A stretch of 64,000 nucleotides of DNA from Branchiostoma lanceolatum. Lineage: Eukaryota > Chordata > Leptocardii > Amphioxiformes > Branchiostomatidae. The notes under the pieces were generated by a model, which saw only the letters and a list, made by a program, of their open reading frames with translations, was not told the DNA's origin and ran no database searches. Every line of letters begins with the position of its first letter. The first letter of the stretch is position 1. Of this stretch, positions 1-10,625 are shown piece by piece. Position numbers and translations under genes: made by a program. The stretch lies in contig NC_089723.1 of assembly GCF_035083965.1 (NCBI RefSeq), forward strand, positions 310,001 through 374,000. The letters run 5' to 3'.

Positions 1-173
1 AAACCTCCTAGAATCTGCCAGTTATAGTGCTTTATATATAATGACGGTTACCATTAGAGTGTCAGCGTGTAAGGCAGAAATAGAATAATAAGATACTTGA
101 GAAGTGGAAGTATTAGTTCGGGGCATGGTGGTGGGGTCTTGGTCCTGACTCATTCTTGTGTTGTACTCATCAG

Positions 174-1323
174 GTAAATACTTCGCCACGACGCTGTGCA
201 TGGTGGCGGGGTCTGTGGTCTTGACGGTCTTGACTTTGAACTTCCACCACCGCTCAGCGGAGACCAGTCGGATGTCTCGCGCGGTAAGTGGCGTTACGTT
301 TTGTTTTTGTCGTCCCAAACCCCCCGATCTGCTTGAACCTACTTTGAAGTATTCCAACAAGAGATTTTTACATCGAGGATAAATGCATGTATGTTCGGAG
401 CTCAAAGGCTCTCTGCCCTTCACATCATCACTGTTTTGTTCTGTCGTTGTCAAACGTAAGTTGTGATTGGTCAATCACTTCTGGAGAGAGAGATTCTACA
501 TGAACGACAATCCCAATCTGCTGAGTTAGGATAGGTTGACCGACGGTGCCTGACGGGACCTCTGGCTGAGCCGGTTTTTTTGAGCCAGCGGTCACTACGG
601 AGGCTGGTATTCAGACTACGCCTCCTGTGCATGTCACCCCATAGCTAAGATTTAGAGTTGCGATAGTTTGACTTGGCTAATGTTTGCTTGTTTGTTTTTT
701 GTCCACAGACGCGGAAGGTTCTGCTGGAGTGGCTGCCCCGCCTGCTGTGCATGCCGGCCCGTCGGCAAGAGAAGTCCGAAGACGCCCGGGAGCGCGACCG
801 GGTCCGGGAGACTCTCAGAACGGACAACATCAGCATGAACTCATTTAAGACGTTCGAGGAGCTGTCTTCCCACAACCTGCTGGCGTCCATGGAGCGGCGC
901 GAGGTGGGGCACGACTTCCCGCTGCAGCCGGGCCAGCACGACTTCCCCGCCGGGCTGAGTAACGACCTGTCCCCGCGGCTGCCGCGGCCCTTCCCCGCCG
1001 CCGCGGGCTTCAACATCCCGGTCAGTTCTACCGACGAGCCCGCCAGCCTGCAGTACCCCCGCGCCGCCGCTAGGACCTCCGCCGAGACGCAGCTGGTGCT
1101 GAAGGAGCTGCGCTACATCGCCGACCACTTCCGCGACAAGTCCGAGGACGACAAGGCGGCGAGCGAGTGGAGATACGCCGCCATGACGGTGGACCGCCTC
1201 TGCCTAGGCGTCTTCGCCATATTCACGATGGTGACGACCGGCACCATCCTCCTGTCCGCCCCGCATATCCTCGAGCAGGTCCGGGACTTCTTCGTGGGGC
1301 TGGCGGGGAAGGGTGCGGGGTGA
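174..1323 (+). CDS. Nicotinic acetylcholine receptor subunit, C-terminal two exons (5' part outside window)
   Basis: Two exons are visible: 174-283 (acceptor AG at 172-173, donor gtaagt at 284) and 709-1323 (acceptor cacag, stop TGA 1321-1323). The junction is phase 0. The first exon encodes the third transmembrane helix (KYFATTLCMVAGSVVLTV) and then LNFHHRS, the typical M3 exit of Cys-loop nicotinic receptors. The second begins TRKVLLEWLPRLLCM, the start of the M3-M4 cytoplasmic loop, and continues through a short loop of about 145 residues with an amphipathic pre-M4 helix (ELRYIADHFRDK). The fourth membrane helix starts at VDRLCLGVFAIF, and a short tail follows. Known function of the family: acetylcholine-gated cation channel of the plasma membrane, assembled as pentamers. 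The ligand-binding domain and M1-M2 lie upstream of base 1. Subunit type cannot be assigned from this fragment. Confidence 0.93.
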
Positions 1324-2129
1324 GGCCGCCGGGGGAGCGGCCGGGCTACGGTCCGGCTCCACGGGGTCCTCGCGAAGCTGTGGCCAGCTGCTGTCGTGTC
1401 GTAACCATGTTTGTCCGTGTCTGTCCTGAAACATGTGATGACGTAACGTCGTGGATGGGAGAACTAACGCGCCGTCCGCAAGCCTGCCAATGTTCGTGTC
1501 TGTCCTGAATTGAAACATGTGATGACGTAACGAAGTACCAACGCGCCGTCCTCAAGCCTCCTACACAGCGCCTTTCAGAATACTGGCTTTCCTGATCTAT
1601 CCATGTGGTCTATGAAACTGGCATTTGCTGCCTCGTCCTTACTTATATATCGGACTGCCTACACAAATATAGGAACACGTCTGCGCCAGGCTGCGGTATA
1701 TCCAAAGAGCACCTTGATTGAGTAAAGCGCCAATATAAGCCACAATGTGATATATATGGACCGAGAGACGAATTCCACAGTAGGATCCGTATGCAATTTG
1801 CGCCAGGGAGTCAGCAACAGAAAGAATAGGAGTTTCTCCCAGTGGAGGCAAGTGTCTGTATGACTGTCCTCACGTGACGTTGATGTGCCCTAATCATGGT
1901 CCCCAGCCATTCCGTCGCCAGTACGATGAGATGCAAAGGACCGTATTATTTATTTCCAATATGTGTGCGTTGCCAACTGCTGTTTTCCTAAAAGACTTGT
2001 GTGTATTGTGGACACTGTGAATTCTGTAGACTGTTGAGGAAAGAAAAAAAAAATCGTGGAGAAAAGCTGTAGTCTATCCATTGCCTGCATTGACTATAGA
2101 GTTCGTAAATGCCGAGTAATTTCTGCTGA
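1324..2129 (+). other. 3' flank or UTR of the receptor gene with an imperfect tandem duplication
   Basis: No second gene is seen here. The segment from about 1410 to 1560 carries two diverged copies of a roughly 85-bp unit. Both contain gtgtctgtcctga, then aaacatgtgatgacgtaacg, then aacgcgccgtcc. No AATAAA or ATTAAA was found close after the stop, so the polyadenylation site is not placed. Confidence 0.45.
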
Positions 2130-3905
2130 ATACCATATCCGTGTACTGAACAACATATACGTAAACTGAACGCTATATCAGTGCACTGAACGCCAAATCC
2201 TTGTTCTACACACCATATCCGTGTACTGAGCACCATATCCGTGTACTGAACGCCATATCCGTGTACTGAACGCCCTATCCGTGTGCTGAACACATATCCG
2301 TGTCCTGAACGCCATATTCGTGTGCTGAACACCATATACGTAAACTGAACGCTATATCAGTGCACTGAACGCCAAATCCTTGTTCTACACACCATATCCG
2401 TGTACTGAGCACCATATCCGTGTACTGAGCACCATATCCGTGTACTGAGCACCATATCCGTGTACTGAACGCCATATCCGTGTACTGAACGCCCTATCCG
2501 TGTGCTGAACACATATCCGTGTCCTGAACGCCATATTCGTGTGCTGAACACATATCCGTGTACTGAACGCCATATTCGTGTACTTAACACCATATCCGTG
2601 TACTGAACGCCATATCCGTGTAATCAACTGAACACCATATCCGTGTACTGAACGCCATATATGTACCCAGTACTGAACACCATATTCGTGTACTGAACAC
2701 CATATCCGTGTATTGAGCACCATATCCGTGTGCTGAACACATATCCGTGTACTGAACTGAACACCATATTCGTGTACTGAACACCATATCCGTGTACTGA
2801 ACACCATATCCGTGGTATGAACAGCATATATCTGTGTACTGAACGCCATATCCGTGTACTGAACACCATATCCGTGTACTGAACAGCATATATCTGTGTA
2901 CTGAACACCATATCCGTGGTATGAACACCATATCCGTGTACTGAACAGCATATATCTGTCCTGAACGCCATATCCGTGTTCTGAACGCCATATTCGTGTG
3001 CTGAACACATATCCGTGTGCTGAACGCCATATTCGTGTACTGAACACCATATTCGTGTGCTGAACACATATCCGTGTACTGAACTGAACACCATATTCGT
3101 GTCCTGAACGCCATATCCGTGTACTGAACGCCATATTCGTGTACTGAGCAGCATATCCGTGTACTGAACGCCATATTCGTGTACTGAACACCATATCCGT
3201 GGTATGAACACCATATCCGTGGTATGAACACCATATATCTGTGTCCTGAACGCCATATCCGTGTACTGAACGCCATATTCGTGTGCTGAACACATATCCG
3301 TGTACTGAACGCCATATTCGTGTGCTGAACACATATCCGTGTACTGAACGCCATATTCGTGAACCGTTATCCGTGTGCTGAACACATATTCGTGTACTGA
3401 ACACCATATCCGTGTGCTGAACACCATATCCGTGTACTGAACACCATATCCGTGTACTGAACGCCATATCCGTGTACTGAACACCATATCCGTGTACTGA
3501 ACACCATATCCGTGTACTGAACAGCATATCTGTGTACTAAACACCATATCCGTGAACTTTGTAACACCATATCCGTGTACTGAACGCCATATCCGTTTAC
3601 TGAACACCATATCCGTATACTCAACACCATATCCGTGTACTGAATGCCATATATGTGCCCTGTACTGAACACCATATCCTTGTACTGAACACCATATCCT
3701 TGTACTGAACACCATATCCGTGTACTGAACACCATATATCTGTGTCCTGAACGCCATATACGTGTACTGAACGCCATATCCGTGTACGGAAACCATATCC
3801 GTGTACTGAACACCATATCCGTGTACTGAACACCATATCCGTGTACTGAACACCATATCCGTGTACTGAACACCATATCCGTATGCTGTACACCATATCC
3901 GTGAA
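2130..3905. repeat. Minisatellite, 20-bp unit (about 88 copies)
   Basis: Tandem array of a 20-bp unit close to caccatatccgtgtactgaa, with variants such as gccatattcgtgtgctgaac and 19- or 22-bp versions. Because 20 is not a multiple of three and the unit has no stop on the minus strand, all three minus frames stay open for hundreds of codons, so the long Tyr/Cys/Val-rich reading frames are artefacts. A higher-order copy is visible: the block from 2155 recurs from 2334, an offset of about 179 bp, including rare variants (gctatatcagtgcactgaac, gccaaatccttgttctaca). Confidence 0.95.
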
Positions 3906-5504
3906 CTGACTGGACGTCGACTACGCAAGAGACAGCGCCTTTGCTACAAGTTAAGAGACTGTTGCTAAGACCTAGGTCTTCTACACACTAGCTACAATAT
4001 CTTTGTTCTATCCAAGCAGAATCCGCACAATCTATAGATGTCCATATATGGCTATGAGCAAACTGTATACAATGTATTCTGTATGCTTCAGAACATTTGC
4101 CTTTGCCGCGTCACTGCGACGACGTCATGGAAGATAAGCGTAGCCATGACGTCATGTAAGATAAGCGCACACCGCTGCAACATGAACATATGCAGTTGGG
4201 TATGGGAAGTTGGCTGTGATATTGACAAGAAGAACGGGCGATATGTGTGCTATATACAATACATTCCTACTCAATACACCGTGAAAATTCACACTGTTGA
4301 AGAAAATTCACGTTTTGGCCAATAAGCGGTGTAACCAAGACTCTAGTTATGCACATTTGTCCGTATGTAATTGTATAAAAACAATGTTGCATTTTAACAA
4401 TATCAAAATTTCCGGATTGAAGAAGAGGCAGAAAGTGTCTTGAAACTTCCCCAAAAGTAGTGTTGTGTGTAATGGTTAAACATGCAGTAAAAAAAACTAT
4501 TTCAGGAAAATATACACTGGTTGTGTTTGCCATTTGCCATCCACATTTATATGCAATAAAGTACTTGTTGCTCAGACCCGTTGTTCTTATTTTAGCACAT
4601 TTAAATCTGGTCAGTCTCAGCCTAAGGACTAATCTCAATATTCCGCAAACAGTTGCTCAAGCAACTGATGTCAATATTGACGCGCTTTCAATTCAGTTCA
4701 CATGCTATCCGCTAGAGGGCAGCATACACCATGTAGAGATACGATAGCGGTAAAGCTTAGAATAGACTAAGTAAGAAGCGGGTGTTCATCCAAAACCTCT
4801 GTGACGACAGATAAACATGTCCTTTTGGCATCTGGACTACGCACGTCATTTTGTAAAAAGCAGGTGAAGATTCATCAACCCCAACTCATCAATTGTAACA
4901 CCTTTGGCCATAAAGTTCAAACAGTCAGTTGTGACGCCTTTCGCAGCATGTAACGTTACTTAATATATAACACATGTTTACCTGTTTATTCATCTATCAA
5001 TTCCTTCACTAGTTTGGCAGCAGCATAATAATTCAGTCAGGCCAGGCAACTTTACAGTCGTTGGCTGAAGGGCCAGCTCTGCTGATAATTGGGCGTAGAT
5101 TGCAGATATTTAACATTTATCAGCATCCAAAATGAATGAATTCGCTAATTACAATAGTCATCAAGACTAAAATGAGAGGTGAGCGACGCCCAGGGTTATT
5201 CTGTAGGTAGTGTCGCTGCGATGTCCCATTGACGTGTGACATGGTAGCCTCCTTATGCTAGGGTCACATTTCCAAACCGACTCTCGGTCCGTCTATTTGC
5301 GGGAACGAAATATATGATATAAAAGACAGCAAACCAGACAAAGCGGCTATGACATGGTTCTAGACTATGAAAGAAGGTTCTCTGTGGCCTGGAATTAGCA
5401 AAGGCAGCAGTCCCGAAATGTTCGAAACAGGTTAAATAATAGCGTCACAGGTTCGCGCTGTGCTGACCAACCAACTCGTCAACATCCCCGTCAGCCGTTC
5501 GGCT
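3906..5504. other. Intergenic region, no gene recognised
   Basis: No supported coding sequence. A short direct repeat (gacgtcatg, 1-2 bases, agataagcg) occurs twice at about 4120-4168, and its second copy contains a full CRE palindrome TGACGTCA at 4147-4154. A plus-strand TTTATT at 4985-4990 reads AATAAA on the minus strand and could be a distant polyadenylation signal of the reductase gene, but it lies about 500 bases after that stop codon. Confidence 0.4.
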
Positions 5505-8500
5505 TCACAGGATGGCTACCTTTCTACTGTTCCATTTGGATGTGCTGAGGATGAAAAGAAGAAATCTGAGGAAAAAACGAACAAAACTGAATTAAAATTG
5601 GTTCCTACATTTCGAAGTATGCATTACAAACGTTCACAAAAACGATCTTAGCACACAGCATAAGAAAAGAAAGTCCTCCAGAAGGATGGATTGCATAGCG
5701 ATCTACCAGCCCTATTTGCGGACCAATGAATAGACAAACATATTCAAACGGACCAATGAACAGCCATAGAGTTGGCAAACGTATTTAAATGGACCAACGA
5801 ACAGTCATACTGTATGCAAACATATTCAAACGGTTCAAACATATTCAAACGGACCAATGCCGTACTGGTCAGCCATACTGTTGGAAAACATATTTGAAGG
5901 CACCAATGAACAGCCATATTGTTGGAAAACATATTCAAACGGACCAATGAACAGCCATACTGTATGCAAACATTTCAAACGGACCAATGAACAGCCATAC
6001 TGTATGCAAACATATTCAAACGGACCAATGAACAGCCACACTGTTGCCAAACATATTCAAACGGACCAATGACAAGCTACAGTGTTGGTAACCATATTCA
6101 AACGGACCAATGAGCAGCCTGGCTGCCGCTTACCTGGCGAGGTTTGCCCGGGACAGACTCGGCCGGCCGGTGAAGGGAACCTGCTCAAGCTGGGTCGCCT
6201 TCAGCTCACGCGCTGGAAAAGAAAGTTTAGAAACACGTCATGGTCCGTTTAACGTTAACTTTCTACATGTTTCTACACCGGGAGGCCACAGCTGCGGTTC
6301 AAAGATGTCCGCAAGAAGGCCTTAAAGGCTCTAGATATTGATACGGAGCACTGGGAGGACCTTGCAAGTGACCGTTCCAGGTGGAGATGCACACTGTCCA
6401 GAAAGTTCAAATCAGGAGAGGCGAGACTGATGCACAGCGCAAAAGAAAAGCGGATCCGCAGAAAAGAGCTTTGCAACAGAACTGAGTCAGCTTACAGATG
6501 TGATTTTTGTGGCAGAGACTGCCATTCTCGTATAGGACTGTGTAGCCATAGTCGATGCTGTAGGGCTGCTGTGAACTAGAATTTTACCATCATTATGGTC
6601 AATACTGGCCGACGGAGGCCATATATGTATGTGCTCGAAACTGGCTGTAGGGACCAGGAAAAATAAGTGTGAAGTTTTCTGGGCGAAATTACCTGGACAC
6701 CTTACAGTTTGACACGGATCCGCGGAAGAAGTTGTCAGGTCATCCCGAAGAAGGCCGTGAAATTTGCCGAAACATTCTCCAAGTCTGCGTCGTTTTGTAT
6801 TGAAGAAAATACGTTTTCTACGTTTATCAGGGGCTGTTGCGTTTCTGTCATTACACGTGAGAAAATTATCTTCGAGGTTATTGTGTCAGAAAACATTCTG
6901 CTTCAGACATGTACCATTCAGCGGCCGTGAGGAAGACCTAGGTTTGGGTTAGGTGTAGTCGGTGTCAGTGCAGGGTTAGGGTTAGGTTCATGGTTAGGGT
7001 TAGGGTAGGGTTAATGTTAGGGGAAGAGTTTGTTAGACCACGTACCGTCCAGAGTCCCGTCCGTGAGGAATACAGGCGGTTTGACGACTGTGTAGATGAT
7101 GTCTGTGCAGGGTTAGGGTTAGGGCAAGGATAAGGGTAAGGTTCAGAGCACATACCGTCTAGAGGCCCGTCCGTGAGGAATACAGGCGGTTTGACGACGG
7201 TGAAGATGATGTCTGTGCAGGGTAAGGGTTAAGGTTAGGGTAAGGGTTAAGGTTAGAGCACGTACCATCCAGCGGCCCGTCCGTCAGGAAGACGGGCGGC
7301 TTGACGACAGTATAGATGATGTCTGTGCAGGGTTAGGGTTTGGGTTAGGGTTTGGGTTAGGGTTTGGGTTAGTCATGTACGTACCGTCTTGACGACAGTA
7401 TAGATGATGTCTGTGCAGGGTTAGGGTTTGGGTTAGGGTTTGGGTTAGGGTTTGGGTTAGTCATGTACGTACCGTCTAGCGGCCCGTCCGTCAGGAAGAC
7501 GGGAGGCTTGACGACTGTGTAGATGATGTCCGTGCAGGCCATGGTGATGAACTCCTCCATCTCGGCCAGGTCCGCGTGAGTTGAGGTCCAGCCGCCCTGC
7601 AGGAACCAGCGGTACCACCACGGGCGCCCGTCCTGAGGCCAAACTGGCGCAACAACAATCACAAGTTAGCATTACAACACTACAACTACAGTTACAACTC
7701 ATCACTACAGCCGCCCTGCAGGAACCAGCGGTACCACCAGGGGCGCCCGTCCTGAGGCCAAACTGGTACAACAACAGTTACAACTCATCACTACAGCCGT
7801 TCTGCAGGAACCAGCGGTACCACCACGGGCGCTCGTCCTGAGGCCAACCTGGCAGTACAACAACAACAGTTACAACTCATCATTACAGCGGTACCACCAC
7901 GGGCGCCAAACTGGCACAGCAACAACTGTTACAACTCATCACTACAGCCGTTCTGCAGGAACCAGCGGTACCACTGCAGACGCCCGTCCTGAGGCCAACC
8001 TCTGTAAACAACGGTTAGAACTCAGCACAACCACTGTTACACCTTCACGTGACAATGATACAATCATGAAAGCCTGCCCTGTGGTCCGCCAGAACAACGT
8101 CGATCATGGGTTACACCGTATCAGTAGGATCACTTTGGTTTTTAGTCGTGATCTGGCAGAATTCCAAATTGTGCCTTCAGTTCACTTCTCGGTACTGAAA
8201 AGCCGACTGAAATCCATGACGGTACTGCAACCTTGGAAATATCGGTTGGCCCAAAGACAAGAAACAAAATGGCCAAAGGCGTCAGAATCCCAAGATGACG
8301 ACGGACTTTAATGATCTTTAATAGAATAGGTTTCGCAATCAAGAAAACCAAGGACCTTAAATATTAAGCAAAAACAGATAAGAAAACTTACTGGTAGTCC
8401 ACCAGCAGGACACGCAAACCAGCCGTTTGACCTTTGCCCTCCGCATGGCGCCCACCACTTCCCGCAATGAGTCGCTGTGGAACGTGGAGGGCTCACGTGA

Positions 8501-10625
8501 CTTCCGGTCCGTGCGGCCCAGACAGGAAATCACCACGTCCACCGCCCGCCCCTCCAGCTCCGCCGCGATGGAATCTTCCGACATGACGTCAACTTCGACG
8601 ACCTGCGTAACCAATCAGCGGAAACATCGGAACTGACATATTTGGTGATGAATGACGCTCCGGTCAGGGATAGAACCAAAATACTACGTGATGCCGCCTT
8701 AGGATCCCTTAGCCTTGCACAGTTTCAGGACCAAGTATCAGGCTGACCTCCTTAACAGGCTCTATGAGTTGGGCTTTTTTTTCGGATGACATACTTTATC
8801 AGTTTTTTTTTGCACTTGGCACCTCGCATTTTTAACACCCTCTTGCGCTGAGACGCCAAGTTATAGCAGGCTCTGCAAGGTCCGGCCACAGGATACCGAG
8901 TGCAATAATAGAAACCGGGTATAATAGAACTAGTATGCCATGAGAAAAACCCTGACCCCTACATGATGCTATGGAGGATAGTAGAAGCGACTGTAGCAAC
9001 TTATGTTTCTGCTTTAAAGTTTAGACAAGTCTCCCTTAGAAGTCCTGTTTCGGCATAATTTACCGTTACTTCAAATACGGAAAGTCTGAACAGCGCCCCC
9101 TACCTCCAGGTTGCTGTCCTGCACGAGACCGTTCATCTTGTCGGTGTCCCGGACCAGCGCCAGGACGCGGTTCTTCTTATCCAGGGCCTGCTGAACAAGG
9201 TGCACTCCTGGGGGGAGGGGGGAAAGGATGATGTTATACTTGAGGTTTCTGTTCTGTCGGGTTTATACATGACAAGGTGGACTCCTGCGGGGGGAGGGGG
9301 GAAAGGGGTAATGTTGCTTCAGGGTTCTGTTCTGTCGGGTAACGTGTTATATATATGACATTATGCTATGCACCCACAGTTGCGATTTGCCATGAGAAGA
9401 TCTGCTTTGTGTGCAAAATCTGAGAATTTTAAGTCTGCAGTTATTAATGACCATCGACACGTGTAAAAGTACAGATGACCTTCCTGGGTCACGTCTCCAG
9501 GGCGGCTCCTACTCAGGACGTCATCAAACTGATCTCATCGGAACCCAATCCATCATGGAAGCGACCTAGAGGTCGCCCCAGAGGAAGATGGGAGGACCGT
9601 ATTTTCGGCACGCTCCGGGGGCTGGGAGTCAATAGAAACAACTGGAGGGTCCACGCCGACAGCAGACCAGCCTGGCGACCCCTATGCATGTCTGCAGCCG
9701 CAATGCATCAGTCACTGATGCCTGCGAATGATTGACACGTGTCCACTAAAGGTTCAGCACTACAGAGACTCCTCGGTTTTACAATGACAACGTCTTTCCC
9801 TAGCCTGCTGAACAAAGTTGACCCCTGGGAATGTGTACGGAAGGGTGGTGTTCCTTCAATGGTCTGAATATATTTCAGGCACATATACCAGGCCCCGCGG
9901 ATGGCTGGAAAAATAGTAGAAATTGGCCACTGATAGAGTGAATAGTATGCTAAGGGAGTCGGCTACGGAGGTAGGGACCATTGGTAGCAAACTGTAACTT
10001 CTATATATGTAGCGGACTAACTTCTATGGTATGTTATCGGTTTTATTTGGTCAATTTTTTTCCATTTTTTCAGCGACCTGTGGAGCCTGGTAGATGCTAG
10101 TTATCATTTTCATCGCTCACGGTATAGATTGTAGAATGCAGAAATGTATCTTAGAGGACAGCATAAACTTGTCTAAGTGTTGTCATAGCCAGTCTGTATC
10201 AGTGAATTATGAGTGAATAAAGTGGCAGATCCAAGGGTCTCTCAATATCAGTTGTAGCAGGCAACAAGACGACATATATTCCCTTTTTTCTTCACTGGTG
10301 ACACTGCTCCACATAAGTATACACGTATTCACTTTAGATTCAGCATAAAGAGACTCCTTTGTTTAAAATAGCAACCGCTTTCCATTGGGCAACAAGATCG
10401 AACTTTATAGCACAACAAGTGCCAACGGATACAATATATGGTGAATCGCATTACAGTACTATGTTCTCCTAACCCCAGATGACTTTGCTAAGCCCCGCGT
10501 CAGCAGACAACAATAATGGCATCAGACAACACTGACCTTCCCTGTTGGCCACACCCCCTCCCTACCCCACTACACTGCCATACTTTACCTGTCTGTCCAG
10601 ACGCCCCCAGCACCGCCAGCAACAT
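5505..10625 (-). CDS. NAD(P)-binding Rossmann reductase (NmrA / flavin-reductase-like atypical SDR), complete, six exons, 220 aa
   Basis: Six exons on the minus strand splice in frame: 10589-10625, 9104-9207, 8392-8602, 7473-7643, 6134-6212 and 5505-5565, giving 663 nt including the stop at 5505-5507. ATG at 10625 follows an in-frame TAG two codons upstream. The protein opens MLLAVLGASGQTG, a GxxGxxG dinucleotide-binding loop at residues 7-13 split by intron 1. VVISCLG and MRRAKVKRLVCVSC (exon 3) are the following Rossmann strands, CTDIIYTVVKPP (exon 4) is the usual CTD...VRPP segment, and SRANLARFLL (residues 195-204) is the SRADLA helix of the NmrA-type family. It ends RKVAIL. Family role: NAD(P)H-dependent reduction or redox sensing in the cytosol; the substrate is unknown. 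All exons have GT/AG borders. Introns carry RT scraps, a MITE and tandem copies of exon edges (see separate entries). Cassette exons could lengthen the protein in 19-aa steps. Confidence 0.86.
5720..6116. repeat. Minisatellite, about 41-bp unit
   Basis: Roughly eight to nine imperfect copies of a unit built from aaacatattcaaacggacca followed by atgaacagccatactgtatgc. It lies in the last intron of the reductase gene. Every copy contains a CCAAT core. Short ORFs across it are repeat artefacts. Confidence 0.88.
6259..6579 (+). pseudogene. Non-LTR retrotransposon ORF2 C-terminal fragment (zinc-knuckle tail)
   Basis: A frame open from after a stop at 6256 to TAG 6577-6579 reads RPQLRFKDVRKKALKALD, then WEDLASDRSRWR, then CDFCGRDCHSRIGLCSHSR. 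This is the characteristic tail of jockey/RTE-like reverse-transcriptase proteins that follows the polymerase domain, with a Cys/His knuckle at the end. No polymerase domain precedes it, so it is a 5'-truncated insertion. It lies in an intron of the reductase gene on the opposite strand, directly beside exon 5. Confidence 0.85.
7046..7102 (-). other. Candidate cassette exon (copy A of exon 4 end), 57 nt
   Basis: Gene-strand sequence is bounded by cacag before and gtacgt after. It starts with two bases completing a codon and ends with one base, so it is phase 1 at both sides and would insert 19 residues without a frame change. It encodes IIYTVVKPPVFLTDG followed by TLD. Against the authentic exon, one residue changes (P to T) and the other codon differences are silent. 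Confidence 0.5.
7156..7212 (-). other. Candidate cassette exon (copy B of exon 4 end), 57 nt
   Basis: Bounded by cacag and gtatgt on the gene strand, phase 1 at both ends. Encodes IIFTVVKPPVFLTDGPLD. Compared with the authentic exon it has about seven silent codon changes and one replacement (Y to F), with no stop or indel. Confidence 0.5.
7266..7322 (-). other. Candidate cassette exon (copy C of exon 4 end), 57 nt
   Basis: Bounded by cacag and gtacgt on the gene strand, phase 1 at both ends. The encoded peptide is identical to the authentic exon, although five of its codons differ, all silently (tat, act, ccg, ctg and gat for tac, aca, cct, cta and gac). Confidence 0.52.
7591..8001 (-). repeat. 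Tandem copies of the exon 4 5' edge with its splice acceptor
   Basis: The authentic exon edge covers 7591-7643 with its acceptor AG at 7644-7645. Copies of about 53 nt of exon start plus adjoining intron recur at 7710-7762, 7796-7850, 7887-7911 (partial) and 7947-8001. They are separated by intron sequence rich in acaacaacagttacaactca. Copies 2 and 3 keep an AG at the acceptor position, but no copy has an obvious donor, so they look like decoy acceptors and not exons. Confidence 0.85.
9187..9830 (-). repeat. Duplicated 5' edge of reductase exon 2
   Basis: The start of exon 2 and its upstream intron (9187-9262) are partly repeated at about 9268-9345, sharing the gggggga run and ttctgttctgtcgggt. 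A more diverged copy at 9803-9870 still reads VQQA on the gene strand. The copies lie in intron 1. Confidence 0.7.
9475..9735 (+). pseudogene. Non-LTR retrotransposon RT C-terminal fragment
   Basis: An 86-codon frame reads MTFLGHVSRAAPTQDVIKL, RPRGRPRGRWEDRI and VHADSRPAWRPL, the typical GHVxR ... GRPxxRWEDxI ... WRxxxxDRxxWR tail of LINE reverse transcriptases, ending with TGA. Nothing of the polymerase core is present upstream. It lies in intron 1 of the reductase gene on the opposite strand. It resembles the tail of the 6259-6579 fragment only in general type. Confidence 0.82.
9881..10100. mobile_element. MITE (same family as 50699-50921)
   Basis: Terminal inverted repeats: the left end reads accaggccccgcgg...gctggaaaaatagtagaaat, and the right end reads, inverted, agcctggtagatgct with cagcgacctgtggagcc inside. 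The core shares tgctaagggagt...gctacggag with the copy at 50699. About 220 bp, no ORF. It lies in intron 1 of the reductase gene. Confidence 0.82.

Larger units (their letters stand above)
6915..7472. repeat. Interstitial telomere-type repeats alternating with copies of the exon 4 3' edge
   Basis: Runs of ttaggg and degenerate ttagggttt (CCCTAA on the gene strand) alternate with segments matching the last 57 nt of exon 4 and its splice donor. Full copies lie at 7046-7102, 7156-7212 and 7266-7322, a 31-nt-deleted copy at about 7385-7410, and a trace near 6920-6940. The authentic exon edge is at 7473. The unit period is about 110 bp. The TTAGGG-like blocks are short and degenerate and lie inside a gene, so this is not a chromosome end. 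Confidence 0.9.

Noticed and set aside
2130..3905. CRISPR-like appearance of short regular repeats
   Set aside because: The units are contiguous, with no unique spacers, and the genome is eukaryotic.
2385..3928. Minus-strand reading frames of up to 434 codons rich in Tyr, Cys and Val
   Set aside because: All three frames are open because of a 20-bp stop-free repeat unit; the three translations are cyclic versions of the same DNA.
6940..7470. A chromosome end
   Set aside because: TTAGGG-like runs are short, degenerate, interleaved with exon copies and flanked by gene sequence on both sides.
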